The translations under genes were made by a program, and so were the position numbers. This document shows, one piece after another, positions 1-11,194 of a stretch of DNA of 64,000 nucleotides (position 1 is the first letter of the stretch; each line of letters begins with the position of its first letter). Source of the stretch: Metellina segmentata (taxonomy: Eukaryota > Arthropoda > Arachnida > Araneae > Tetragnathidae); assembly GCA_947359465.1 (NCBI GenBank), contig OX375875.1, positions 56,043,583 to 56,107,582 on the forward strand. Direction: 5' to 3'. The notes beneath the pieces were generated by a model, which had not been told where the DNA came from, made no database searches, and saw only the letters and a list, made by a program, of their open reading frames with translations.

Positions 1-665
1 CTTATTACTATGTTACTCTTGAGTCATTCAATTTTTCTAGTGATTTTAACTGTCTACTTACAAGCTGTTATGACATTTATCCAAGGTTTCAAGTAATCGA
101 AGGTTATATATAAGCTTTTAAACAAAAATAATCAAATTCTAATCTAAATTTTGTGTGCGGAACTAGCGAATAGATTATAAAATGTATCAGTAAAACGACG
201 TTTTTTTTAAAGTAAAAAATTACTTTATTTATGCTATTCGTTTATAAGGACTTTTTAAAGTTTTATTCTTTTGATATGATATAAGAAAGCTAATTTCCAG
301 AAGAATATTATTTAAGGAATTTTTAAATAATTTTATTCTAAAATTGATTATCCATGTATAATATTAAATCAAAGTAATGGAGTAATAGAGAATTTTTTAT
401 GATCATTTTGTAGCTTTTTGTGAAGGTATGAGAAATGATACCTTTACTTTATAATGTATACTTTCGTCTTATAGGATATTAATTTGGTGTAAGTAAATTA
501 AACGGAAGTACCTGAACAGGTTTTATAACTTACAGCTAACATTACAACGCTCTATCACAATCATCTACTGATGTACGTGATAGTTTTGCTCAACGCAAAT
601 AAGCGCCTTACATTTTCTTTCAATCACAGTATAACAGTGCCATTGACAGCAACATTTCTTCACAG
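1..665 (+). other. upstream MGAT4 intron (partial)
   Basis: AT-rich sequence upstream of the first visible exon. The acceptor at 661-665 shows that this is intronic if the gene is intact. No earlier MGAT4 exon is visible, so that exon lies outside the window. Confidence 0.8.
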
Positions 666-773
666 AAAGATTGCCGAAAACAAAAGGACAACGTGTGGAT
701 ACATTATAGACCGTCCCTTTTTCAACACGTAGGGACGCATTCTTCTCTAAAAGGAAAAGTTCAAAAGCTCACG
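666..773 (+). CDS. MGAT4: MGAT4 (GnT-IV) internal exon
   Basis: Internal exon of the N-glycan branching enzyme that adds GlcNAc in beta-1,4 linkage to the alpha-1,3 mannose arm in the Golgi lumen. An acceptor (cacag) precedes 666 and a donor (gtaaat) follows 773. The 36 codons are open and begin and end in phase 0. They contain the very conserved run [13 protein letters not shown] followed by KGKVQKLT, matching vertebrate MGAT4A/B just after the catalytic core; a C-R-Q-K-like stretch at the exon start also matches. The next exon continues the alignment without a gap. Earlier exons (cytoplasmic tail, membrane anchor and most of the catalytic domain) must lie upstream of the window. Family assignment is from recalled conservation, but the match is long and specific. 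Subtype A versus B cannot be decided here. Confidence 0.95.
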
Positions 774-1486
774 GTAAATATTTTGTGAATTTTCTATTGT
801 ATAGTGTTCATAATAGTATTTTAACATAGATCAAGTTATTTCCTCAAGATAACAGGAATATTTACTCGTAATTATTACCCCAAAGTGCTAAATGTGTTGA
901 AAAATAATGTATTTACTATAATTCATCTAAAATTTTGTTTTTAATTCCTATTTTTACCCACTACAATTTTATTATTTGTATTTAACTATAGCAATTATTT
1001 TTTTATTGACTTGAGTACTTTTAATACATAAAGCCTTTACCCCTCCACTGAAGATATACTTTACATTTACGTACTTTAAATTTTAAAACGCCCCACCAGC
1101 TGTTAAGTCGCTATCGATGTCACTATAAAGAACTAGAAGAATGAAGCACTTGATTACGTTTGTGAGTCTCGAATGAGCCGAAGTCGAGGTTGGCTGCTTG
1201 AAATATCCTTTTTTGTTCAAGACGACACGTAAATATCTGCTCCAAAGAGGAAGGCATATCTCCTCCCTTTTTCAAGTTTACAGTGGCAAAGCTACCCATA
1301 ATGCAAATATATCCCATGTACTTCCGTGGTAACGGAAGAGACCATAACATTATCGTAAATTAATGCTTGAAGGTTAATACGATCAATAAGTCGCCATTGG
1401 GAAATATTTCAAAACTTCATTATGCCACAAAGTAAGATGTTTTGTTTATGTGTTCGGAAATTTAATTCATAAACCTCTTTCTTCAG
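774..1486 (+). other. MGAT4 intron, 713 bp
   Basis: AT-rich sequence between the exons ending at 773 and starting at 1487. No repeat, RNA gene or other coding exon was recognised. A 75-codon minus-strand open frame at 1123-1350 has no recognisable motif. Confidence 0.85.
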
Positions 1487-1680
1487 GACAAACAGTTTGG
1501 TAAAACTCTTGCTCGGTATCCTCTTCGCAATCCAACAGCTGTACTGAGAACAACCCTAAAGGCGTATGGCGAGCACACGCTGATGAAAGCCTACAAAGGT
1601 GAAACGTACTTTTGGTCTTTTATGCCGCTGAAAGGAGATAACATTACATTCCACTTCTCGCCTCCTGTTTTAATTGAAAG
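1487..1680 (+). CDS. MGAT4: MGAT4 (GnT-IV) internal exon
   Basis: Second visible exon of the GnT-IV gene. The acceptor ends at 1486 (cttcag) and the donor is gtaatg at 1681. It holds 64 codons plus two bases, so the following intron is phase 2. The peptide starts DKQFGK, contains LKAYGEHTLMKAYKGE and FWSFMPLKGD, and ends FSPPVLIER once joined to the next exon. These correspond to the DKDFGK, TSLK and FWAF..GD segments of the C-terminal region of MGAT4 proteins, the beta-sandwich-like lectin module after the catalytic domain. It is spliced to 666-773 through a 713-bp intron (774-1486) in which I see nothing else. Reading frame and splice sites are clean, with no sign of decay. Confidence 0.96.
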
Positions 1681-1736
1681 GTAATGAAAATCCAAACTCA
1701 AGAAATTTCAAATATTATTTGGCAAAACTCAAGAAC

Positions 1737-1880
1737 ACAGTACGCCCCATCGCCAAATTGGCAGCTAAAATTATTGTCGGCAAATAGCTATTTGGAAATG
1801 TTTAACGATGGGTTTCCGTATTCAAAAAATTGCTAATTGGTGATGGGAAAATTATCGCCTATTGGCGACTGTATTGTACT
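1737..1880. repeat. possible short inverted-repeat element
   Basis: The ends share AGTAC and a TCGCCAA..GGC motif in inverted orientation, about 140 bp apart. Matches are interrupted and no target duplication is clear, so this is a weak MITE candidate. Confidence 0.25.
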
Positions 1881-2628
1881 TTTGAGTTGAACCAATTATT
1901 GAAATGTTTTTTACTATTTTCTTTACAGTCACAATTTAGTTTAAAATCAATTCATGCTATCAAGGTTCCTAGAAAGAGCTCTTTACACTATACGTTAATG
2001 CAAATCCGATTCGGATTAGGTCTGACATACGGAAAAGATCGAATCTGTAAATTTACCCTGTTTGCATTGCTCATTGATTCGGGTGGATCCCGATAATGAA
2101 TTCGACTTAACGTACAATTGTAAATAATACTTTTGTTTGATAGTCAATGCCGAATTCAAGTGGAAACGTTCTTCTTGCGAAACCTACGTCTTTTAAGGGA
2201 AAGTATCGTACCTTTGGACAGTTTTAAACAAATACTTTTACTAAGGCTATAATGTAATTGTAGTTTGTTTTTTCCATCAACTATTTACATTGATTACTTT
2301 TGGATGAATTTGCCATGTTTTATTTATTTGTACCTCGCGCACAAACTGTTTAATAAATTGTTAATCTATGCAAATGTCCCAAGGTTCAACGTGGTGCTGT
2401 ATCTTGGGATACATGTTGTTGTACTTTGGGATACATGTTGTACCTTGTAATATGTTTCTTTTAGATTGTTTAAAGTACACTACAAAATAAATCAATTCAA
2501 CACATACTAAATTCCATATTTATAAAAAAATTACACACAGTTTCAACATTTTATTGCTTGGCAACACTGACGCCCGCTATTTTAGTGTTTTTTTTTTTGC
2601 TACGTTGTAACGTAGTGGGACGAGTGGT

Positions 2629-3009
2629 GTGCCTGTCAACAGAACGAAACAGCCTAATTTACAAATAACTTGCATTTATTTTACAAAAAAACTACATATA
2701 GACTCTGTTGCAATAGATATTTGCATATGTGCGCTGCAAAACAGGCAACAATCCAACGGCCGTGGCCCCATAAACGAGCACCAGAAAACAAAAAACTGGG
2801 ATCAGCTCGAGCTCACCTGCAGATCTCTCTGTGTCATCAAATTTTTCCGGAAATCAGTTAAAAATCACCTGTCCTCAAAACCAATGGGACGGCTGTCGAA
2901 GACCATCTGCGCGGCTCGGACCTATGAAAAGGCCTTAAAGATTTTCGAAAACATCGACTCTAATGAAGAACGCGTTAGAGATACAAAGCAAGGAATAAAA
3001 AAAAATTAG
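2629..3009 (+). CDS. unassigned 126-codon open frame in TE region
   Basis: Open frame with a lysine/arginine-rich C-terminal half (ARTYEKALKIFENID, EERVRDTKQG). I do not recognise it. It lies upstream of, and on the same strand as, the Helitron-derived frame at 3371. Helitron proteins often start with low-complexity basic repeats, so it may be decayed N-terminal sequence of that element. It could equally be chance: there is no family motif, and the start codon follows a T-rich tract. Not a supported cellular gene. Confidence 0.25.
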   Translation: MPVNRTKQPNLQITCIYFTKKLHIDSVAIDICICALQNRQQSNGRGPINEHQKTKNWDQLELTCRSLCVIKFFRKSVKNHLSSKPMGRLSKTICAARTYEKALKIFENIDSNEERVRDTKQGIKKN

Positions 3010-3082
3010 CTTGAAACGAAGAAATTCTGCGTGAAAAAAAAAGGCATTGTGTGTCATCTATTATATAAAATCTATTATAAAA

Positions 3083-3268
3083 AACACTAACGTACGTACG
3101 TGGACCCGAAATCGACGTTATTTGTCTTTCGTCGGATGGCAACGACGGAGAGCTACAAGAAATACTGAATAATGAGATCGGCCCGCGAATGAAACGGCTG
3201 AACCAACAAACGTACGTACGTGGACACCTGAAATCAACGTTATTTGTGGATCGTCGAATGGCAACAAT
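3083..3268 (+). repeat. pair of direct repeats, period about 119 bp
   Basis: A segment starting AACGTACGTACGTGGAC and running through a GAAATC.ACGTTATTTGT core and a TCG.ATGGCAAC end occurs twice, at about 3089-3148 and 3208-3268. It lies just upstream of the Helitron coding fragment at 3371-3703 and is probably part of the same element. Confidence 0.75.
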
Positions 3269-3370
3269 CAGCGTAAATAATAAAAAAAAAAAAAACAGAT
3301 TTTTTTAAATTTTTGCTGTTTTCAAATAGTCGGAGTCAATTTCTATCCAAAATGGAGTTTCAGTTTAAAA

Positions 3371-3703
3371 ATGCACGAAAAAGAACTCACCGCGCGAATG
3401 AAAAAGTTGAACAGTCATTTGAACGGAGTGCAACAAGAAAATGCTGAAGATAGAGTTTGCCGCGAGAATGAAAAGGCTGAGCAATGTTATGAACGGAGTG
3501 ATCATCGAAGGCTTAGTTATCAACATGCTTCAAGCGAAAATCTTTCTCACGTTCAAGAACACAACTGCGGGAATTTGATAGAATTGTGCACTTTCTGCCA
3601 CGCCCTTTATTGGAAATATGAACTCAATACAAGTCAAAAATTTACGAAATGTTGTCACGGTGGGATTAGTATGAAATTAGAATTAACCGTTTCAAATGCA
3701 TAA
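3371..3703 (+). pseudogene. Helitron protein N-terminal fragment
   Basis: A 110-codon frame. The first half repeats asparagine/glutamate-rich segments (NSHLNGVQQENAEDR, RENEKAEQCYERSD), like the N-terminal repeat region of Helitron Rep-helicases. The second half has the zinc-binding pattern C-T-F-C-H-A-x2-W..E followed by F..CCHGG, which matches the Helitron N-terminal CxxCxAxxWxxE...CC.GK motif. No Rep or helicase domain follows, so this is a short fragment. Orientation is +, opposite to the Helitron 5' terminus at 4441, implying a rearranged or composite element. Confidence 0.7.
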
Positions 3704-3761
3704 AAGAGAGCTAGTTGCAAATGTGAAACTCTTCACATGTCTCAAGAGATATGATATTCCA

Positions 3762-4441
3762 AAAAAAAAAAAAAAAAAAAAAACATTTTTTTTCCCAATC
3801 TAAATTTGTTGTTTGCAGAAAAGGGTGGAGTGGTCGTTCACGGTAAGAAGGCGATTAGTCGCCAAATTTAGTAACCTTCACCTTTTGCGTATTTTCTTCA
3901 CATCTGCCATTTTGTTATGGCAACCCTATCTGCTGTTACGGAATTCGGACGTCATCTTGATTTGGCGACAAAAATTAGTTGGCGACCAACGACTTACCGT
4001 GAACGACCACTCCACCCAGAAAAGATATATACAGTGCCTCTGAAATCAGAATTCAAATTAAAACTGTGCTAATTTTGACTCGAAATGTGATCGCTGCTTT
4101 GGAAATTGAATACCCAGCATGTTGTTTGTGTGTACATTTCCCCAGCACTCGAGCCACTCACTTTTTCATTGAGTTTGTTGTCTAAAGTTGAAGTTCAAGC
4201 GTATTGTTGAACTACAATTGTTGGCCCTGAAAAGATACCCCGTTTTCTTTGATTTCTATTACTAACTACAACAGCTCGACTGAAATTAATTTTTTTCAAT
4301 AAAATTTCATCCGATTACGTTATGAATTCAATTGAGGCGCGAGACTTCGTGATGGTAAACAAATAATCGCACAATGTTGCCAAAACGCAATAACAAATAA
4401 CGTCTTTTTTGCGTGCCACGTAAGAGAATTATATATATAGA
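3762..4441 (-). mobile_element. Helitron 5'-terminal segment, minus orientation
   Basis: From 4441 leftward this matches the non-autonomous Helitron at 45013-45666 for roughly 480 bp (shared stretches around the AGCATGTTGTTTGTGTG block and the GCGTGCCACGTAAGAGAATT terminus). On the minus strand it begins TC after a flanking A (A|TCTATATATA), the typical Helitron 5' end. The homology stops at the poly-A tract near 3762. The 3' hairpin and CTAG end seen in the other copy are absent, and an antisense Helitron coding fragment lies beyond instead. A 195-bp MITE interrupts it at 3823-4017. Confidence 0.75.
3823..4017. mobile_element. 195-bp MITE with 25-bp perfect TIRs
   Basis: The TIRs are 3823-3847 and 3993-4017, starting GGGTGGAGTGGTCGTTCACG, and are perfect over 25 bp. 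They are flanked by AGAAAA on both sides (3817-3822, 4018-4023). The paralogous Helitron copy near 45.2 kb has a single AGAAAA at this position, an empty site that confirms the insertion. The superfamily is not clear from a 6-bp duplication. Internal sequence has a second inverted motif built on GGCGA.TAGTCGCC. Confidence 0.9.
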
Positions 4442-5032
4442 TTGAACATCTAAGAGACTTGGCTGATTTTTGCAGTATTGAGTTGTAGTGTATTGGTAAA
4501 TATAAATGTTTCTAATGTCTGAAATTTTCCTACTACTTTTATCAAAAACTGTGCATTAATTAAAAGATTTATCATGAAAATATTTATCTGTAGCCAGTTA
4601 CTAATAGCTTACCTATACATAGAGTAAAACATAGATTTATCCTTTTCATTCACGGATGAGCAAATGTCGTGAATATTCGTGTTTTATTCAGTTTTGATAG
4701 CTATTATAAATTGCCGAGCGCTAGCCGGCGCAGCCCGGATGGTTTGTTGAGTTTTATGAAGTCATCAACGTTGTAATAACTTTTTTACGTAGCACATCAA
4801 TTTTTTTATTATTTTGTTTTTTATTGTGTATTACAAGAGAGAGAACTGCAATTTTATTAAATATTTTTTTCTAAACTAGAGTTTTTGTTACTCCTTGGTC
4901 CCAATTAAATTAAATTTATAAGCAAAGTTGTACCCCGACTTTCGCGATTTTCCGTCGGTCCCACCTATTGCATAAATTCTGGGTATTAGTGTATTTGTGA
5001 ACCCAGACTGTTGTATCAAAGGACAAAATAAT

Positions 5033-5063
5033 TTGTTGTACCTTGGGTCCCAAGGTACAACAA
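5033..5063. repeat. 31-bp near-perfect palindrome
   Basis: Two 15-bp arms (TTGTTGTACCTTGGG and its reverse complement) are separated by a single T at 5048. Related GTTGTACCTTG/TTGGGATACATG words recur at 2385-2450, so this may be the end of an unrecognised local repeat. Confidence 0.7.
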
Positions 5064-5947
5064 TTTAGAATCAGGTTTCAAAACAAGGTAGTATCAGGCT
5101 TTGTTTACATTAAAATAGTATCATTATTAAATAGAACAGATTTTTAACTAACGTTACCAATCCTAAAAATATAATTATAATCAGAAAAAATACAAGAGAT
5201 AATGAAAATTGAAAAATCTAAAATAATTACTTAGCAGAGGACGTATTACGATTAGTTGTTTAGCAAACACTACAAACACCTGTGGAGTGGCAATCTTTGT
5301 GAGAAGATTCTCTGGTGGCAAATGATAAACTATAATATGTTATTTTGCAACTTTCTCAAAAGGAGACTGCGCAATATAAACTGTTTCAAAGTACAACTGT
5401 CCCAAGGAACGACACCCTCCCCTTCGATTTTAATAAGTGCAGTAACTGATCTTGGTTTTCGAATACGATTTCAGCATGTAGAAATTCCAAAGCATTAATT
5501 CCGAATTTATCAATGATCAATAAGTGGTAATTCCAATTGGATTAAACGTCAAACAACTTAAAAATGGGTTAAACTTTACATTAAGGTAAACCTTATATGT
5601 GTCGAGGCTAGAGCTTATGATAATATAAAGTAAAATCTCCATTATTAGTCTGGTTTGTTTGTTCACAATGAAAATCCTTCTCATAGCATGCAGGGGTTCA
5701 AACCCTTCCTCTCTTTTGACTTTGAATAAGCCTTTTCGTTCGAAACCGGGGTGCTACGTTTAATTTGTAAATGTCACAAATATGCGTAAGTGCAAAAAAT
5801 ATAAAAGCTTGAAAAGTATAAATGGCATATAAATGAACGATATCGCGTTCAAAAGAACACCAAACAAAATATTTTATAAATGCTCATTGTTTTTACTCTG
5901 ACGTCATCAGCTGATGCAATCACAGTGCAAAGTTGAATCACGAAAAT

Positions 5948-6548
5948 GCGCGCTTCCGTTCACATAAATTAGCTCTGGCCTCCTTCGCGTGAGCATGATG
6001 TTTGAGGTGTCATTTGTTTCGTTTTTATGAGATTCATAAATAATAACTACAGTAAAACTTTAATTATTTAATACTTGTTTTGATATCGGGCTTCAAAGTG
6101 TAAGATTTCGCAAAATTTCAAATGTCCAAATATATGCATAATAAACACAAAACCAACTATAGTTACATCAACAGGAAGAAAGATCAAGAGATGGGGAATC
6201 CAAAACGATCCAAACATCCGATGCTGAGTGCCAACAGGTTGTGCGAGGGTGCCTCAAATTTTAGGCGTCGCGCCGCTCACATAGTTTAGTCTTGCTCCGG
6301 CCTCCTTTGTACGACTACGAAGTATGAAGTGTCATTTGTGTCGTCACCTTGCGCTTGATAAATAATAATAAAAATAAAACCTCAATAATTAATATTTGTT
6401 TTGATATTAGACTTCAATGTGTGGAAATTTTGCAAAAATTTCAAAATGTCCAAATTTATACATAATAAACAGAATAATAGAATAAGAAATATCCACAGAG
6501 ATGGGGAATCCTAAAAGATCCGGACATCGGATACTGTGGATCAACGGA
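5948..6548 (+). repeat. tandem duplication, unit about 300 bp
   Basis: Two diverged copies, about 5948-6240 and 6268-6548. Anchors in both: CTCTGGCCTCC / CTCCGGCCTCC, a GTGTCATTTGT block, TATTTGTTTTGATAT / TACTTGTTTTGATAT, and GAGATGGGGAATCC near the end. No coding potential was recognised. Confidence 0.8.
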
Positions 6549-9054
6549 CTCGGAGGCAGTTCTTGAAAGTATAGGTGTTGCACTTTCAAGGTGAACAAAT
6601 GCCTGATACGAGTGCCCCACCGCTTAGTTCGACACACATAGTATATATGATCAGATAAATGTTCTATAATTTAATGACGGAGTTCAACCTATAGAGATCG
6701 GTAGCGAACCACAACCATCAAAATCAACAGCGAGTGCGCCAATTGTGATATATGTGCGGAGCGATGAATGTTCAATATGTGAAATTAAACCATTTTGGTG
6801 CTAATTTCTTTTACTCTCATTAATCATATGGCCTCACGAGCGTTATCTACACCTTAAATCTAGCAACCGTGTCCCGACGCAGGATCGTCTATATTTTTAG
6901 TCGAAGCGACTTTTAGAATGAATGTCTCGCTCGTACAATTTAATGAAAATTTAACACAATTTAAGTTGACAAGTTTTTGTCATTTTCAGGGGGACATCAT
7001 AGAAGTTATCTAATACTTATCACGAAAAAATAAAAATAATGAAATATCCCAATATGCAACTCTGAGGTCAACACCACGTAATTTTAATCAACGATCAAAT
7101 AACGAGAAGATTATTTCTGAATATACGAATAGAAAACTTGCGGGAAAAGTGAACTTAAAAATTCGAATATTCCAAAATTTCGTTCTCGGATAAGACTTGG
7201 AATGTACTTGGAACTTATCAGGTCCGAGGTTAAATTTCGATTTATATTCGAAATTTGTCGTCAAAATTGGGTGTTGCCATTGAAAATCATCCTTACATTA
7301 CCTATGATTTGGAAGTATTTCAAAAATCCATCACTTCAAAGAAGGTTCGTGCATATTCAATAACTTCCATCACAACATTTCAAAGACCAAGAAGAGCACT
7401 AGGATTCCATCATTAGATATCTTGCATTATGATGACATACTTCCATTATTAAGTCAGTTGAGAGAAATGAATCGAATTCGCTTCTTCATAATCCAAGAAA
7501 AGTCACGAGGCACAATTCTGTATCTGATATATAAGTTTCCGCATATTCTTCCGGATCTCCTAGACCAGAGTGCGGAACAAGATTCTATACTTATGATTAA
7601 AGATTCACAGATGACTAATCATCATCATTTATCATCCAATAAAGCTGAACCGAAGCCCCATCATTTGTTCCTTAATCTGTCTTTAGCAAATTCTCCTTAA
7701 CCTAATTGGATTTACAACTGATTTATGTCTGACGAGGGATTGATTAATGATCAAACGGGCATTTCGATTCCTTCATCTTGCATCCCTCGCTATAAAGTAA
7801 AGTTCGTTATCTTCGTTACTTTCCCATCCAGCTTTACGTTTGAGTCGTTGGACTTACGGTGAGTTTGGCCACTTTGTTTTGTGGCCATGGCTTACTTTAA
7901 TTTGCTTTAAGCCGTCCGGTCGAAATTTCGAAACAAATCTTAAATTTAAGCAATTTATTATTGAACACAATTATTTTCATTTACAACCCAGTCTAGTTAC
8001 ACCTCGTGTAGCAAATAATGACTATAGATCGAAATCTATATCTATTTATATACAAGCTTATGAATCTCATATGATCCAATTTTGTTATTCAAATAAATCA
8101 ACTAGACGAAGCCAAGAGCTATATTACTTACTGTTCATGGGCTTTCGAAATATTACAGAGAACAAATCAACATGTTGTATATAAGTTTACAAGGGCGTAT
8201 CTCACATTTCACGAATCACGCTTTTCGTCTTGAGAAATCTTACATCGGGGTGTGAAACATATAAAAATAAATTGTAATTAAAACAACTATCATAAGAGCA
8301 AGAGAAGTGAAATGCATTACCATTTTCAAAATTTATCGTTTTCACGAACTGATATAAATGTAATTGTAATAGATGAGGATGAATGTTTCTGTGATAGTAA
8401 AACAATCAGTATGTGAAATACTACATCTAATTCCAAATATTTACAATAATTTTAGAGAAGAATACACTTACAACACGAACAGCAGCTCGTTAACATGAAA
8501 TTTCTACATAGGAACAAGAACTCCTTTTCGGAATTTATTGTAAATTGTCATGTATAGAAGCTTTTGCACTAGTACATTCACGATACTACGAAAGGATTTG
8601 ATGAGTATGGAATAATCATTCAAATATATCAATGTATCATTGGGGAAGTCTCAATGTAAACAGATGCTTCTAAAAGGGCTTTGATCTAGGTCATAGATCA
8701 TAGTACTCAAGTAATACACAAGTGTTAGAGGAGAATGACAGAGGGTCTTTGATTCTACACTGAATGGTCTATTCAATCACCAGATCTTCATCTAATTTTC
8801 TTGTGAAGCATGAAGTGGAAGGTAATCCAATCCATTGCATTAGACTCATGTACCTCAAGTCACTTCTAGAAAGTTTTGTTTGCTCATATGCTATTTACTA
8901 TTTTAATATAACTCTTTAAGGAATCTATTTCCATTATCCTGAAGAACTCTATTAAGCATATAATGTAGGTGAATTATAACATAACTCCTGATCTTACTTT
9001 TGAAAGTAATTTTATGTGATTATCCAGCTAGTGTCACACAATCCATTAAAGAAC

Positions 9055-9668
9055 ATACCTTAAAATACGTATTTTTGATGCCTCAAGTTCTCTCCAATAC
9101 CTTTAGCCGATCAACCGGTCTGGTGGTTAAAGTGTTAGCCTCGAGATCAGAAATGTTCGTGGTTCGAATCCGGGTCAGTGCATGGATGTTTGTAAGCATA
9201 TGGTGTAGAGGCGGCTGGCGCGCCTTTAATCTATCGTGGCCGAAAGTCCTCATATTGGGTTGGTGAGGAAGTTTGGAGACGGGGGTACCAGCTCAGGTGT
9301 TGCCTATCTGACCGTGGTTCAAAATTGCGTGGTGTTATCTTTGTCCTCTAATCTTCCAATTAGAGGATTAATCCCGGACCCTCGTCAATAGCCCGTTGTG
9401 TTGCTCTAGTACAACGTTAATTAAAATTTACCAATTACAAATGCCTTTAATTGATTTCGATGAACCAACAAAATTTGAGTTAGAGTATGGCACCGTTTGA
9501 AAGTGGAAAGAGACAGACATTTCCCGTAAAAGTACCCATGACTGCAATATTTCACCAGCCATTTAACCGCGCTGCATTTAGAAATCTGGCATTTTTCATC
9601 TCGTGGAAAGTGAGACTCAGATCAATATTCAAGTACGAACTAAAAGCTGTGAGGCACTTTGTTTACGT
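9055..9668 (+). repeat. duplicated intronic segment, copy 1 (SINE-interrupted)
   Basis: Matches 10270-10565 (shared AATACGTAT.TTTGAT.CCTCAA, GAACCAACA.AATTTG, CAGCCATTTA.CCGC, GCACTAAAAGCTG-type blocks). In this copy the match is split by a SINE at 9106-9439. Confidence 0.75.
9106..9439 (+). mobile_element. tRNA-derived SINE (family A)
   Basis: The head contains a Pol III promoter-like A box (GGTCTGGTGGTTAAAGTG) and B box (GTGGTTCGAATCCGGG), followed by a non-tRNA body and a tail ending near TTAATTAAAATTTACC. Near-identical flanks AATACCTTTA (9096-9105) and AATGCCTTTA (9440-9449) are the target duplication. The uninterrupted paralogue at about 10.3 kb shows the empty site. Fragments of the same family occur at 42436, 47095, 55800, 57300 and 57573. 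Confidence 0.88.
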
Positions 9669-9688
9669 TTAACTTGCTCTTCATTTAA

Positions 9689-10085
9689 CCCTCCAAGTGG
9701 TATCGGGAGATATCTCGACCATCAAGATCTGACAAATTTATCTAAGGATGAAATATCTCGTCATCAAGATACTACCAATTTTTTAATGAGGTTTTTTCTA
9801 GTGACAAGATATCTCGTTCATCATTATCTGACCAATTTAGCTAAAGATGAAATATCTCGTCATTAGTATTTCACCAATTCTGTTAAGGACGAAATATCTC
9901 GTCATCAAAACGAATAATTCTGTTAATGGTAAAAATGTCGTCATTAAGATTTGACTAATTCTGTTAATGACCAAATATCTCAAGATATTTCCGATTTTTT
10001 AATGAGTTTTTTTTCTAATGACGACGAGATATCTCGTCCATCAAGGTATAATCACTTTTGTAAATGGCGAAAGACACCAGGAGGG
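9689..10085. mobile_element. TTAA-flanked MITE with internal GATATC tandem repeats
   Basis: Ends are CCCTCC-AAGTGG and its inverted counterpart CCAGGAGGG, flanked on both sides by TTAA (9685-9688, 10086-10089), the target duplication of piggyBac- and Kolobok-type transposons. The interior is a degenerate array of roughly 43-45-bp units built around GAAATATCTCGTCATCAAGAT, a partly palindromic word. No coding potential. Related arrays occur at about 10980-11190, 13600-14140 and 26380-26535. Confidence 0.75.
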
Positions 10086-10269
10086 TTAACGAATAAATTT
10101 CAAAACCACATTAAAAATATTCCTTAGTATTATAATACAGCCATTTTATGGTCAAACCAACTAAACGAAACCACGAAATTTGCACATACATGTACCAAAC
10201 ATTTCAAATAAATTATGCAATTGGGTTTCATTATCCAAGTATGTAGAATCACACACCCATCCGCATTAA

Positions 10270-10565
10270 AAAACCTGCTCTAAATACGTATATTTGATTC
10301 CTCAACTTCATGATTAATTACCCTCCAATTCCTTTTAATTGGTTTTGGGGAACCAACAGAATTTGCGTTGGCAGACCAATTATTCGGATCATTTTGACAG
10401 CGAACAGAGACAGCAGAATTTTACCGTAAAAATATCCCAAAGTGCAATACTTCTGCAGCCATTTAGCCGCACTGCAACAGGCATTTGGGAATCTGACAAT
10501 TTTCATCTCGGGGAATGTGCGTCCCATAATTAATTTAGTTCAGGCGCGCACTAAAAGCTGGAGCA
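10270..10565 (+). repeat. duplicated intronic segment, copy 2 (SINE empty site)
   Basis: Uninterrupted paralogue of 9055-9668. It carries CCAATTCCTTTTAATTGG where copy 1 has the SINE insertion. Confidence 0.75.
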
Positions 10566-10979
10566 TACGTAATCCCTTTTACAAGATTTATTGTGATTGA
10601 TCATTCACGACTTCTAACAGCAGAAAACGATTCCTAAGCGATTTAAGAGATTATGCGAGCTGGGAGACATCTTCTAAGCACACGGAGCGCAGCGTAGCTG
10701 TAATTGGATACTACAGAGATTATATTTGCGAATTCCTGAAATATTTCCGAGGTACAGGGAATTTGTTCTCTACTTATCGGTTGCGTTGCTTTGTAGAACG
10801 TGAAAAGGTCTTTGATTGCCTGATTTAATATTCTCCAGTGCTTTGTCGTAATGTTTTTGAGACTTTTCTCTGAACTGATGGAATTCTTGCAAATTTTAAA
10901 GTGAATTTACGTTGCGGTGATGTGAGTCAGCTTAATTTCTTTTCTTTGAATACTAGTTGCCACATTTTAATCCTTCAAA

Positions 10980-11190
10980 TAATTTCAACGATACATCTAT
11001 TCATCAAGATACGATAAATTTTAATGCCGTGATTCCTCGTCACCGAAGTATTGTCGATTTTTGAAAGTTGATGAGATCATGATAGTACCAGTTTTTTTCC
11101 AATGACAATATATCTCGCCCATCAATATCTGGTAAGATTTCGTTTAACGACCAGATATATTGTTCATCAAGAGCTGGTCTGTTTTGCTAA
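10980..11190 (+). repeat. degenerate GATATC-type array fragment
   Basis: Diverged repeats of CATCAAGATAC, CCTCGTCACCGAAG, ATATCTCGCCCATCAA and GACCAGATATAT words, clearly related to the arrays at 9.7-10.1 kb and 13.6-14.1 kb. Element ends not found. Confidence 0.55.
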
Positions 11191-11194
11191 TAAT

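Noticed and set aside
9106..9175. Functional tRNA gene at the SINE head
   Set aside because: A and B boxes are present but the cloverleaf does not close, and the sequence continues into a repeated SINE body.
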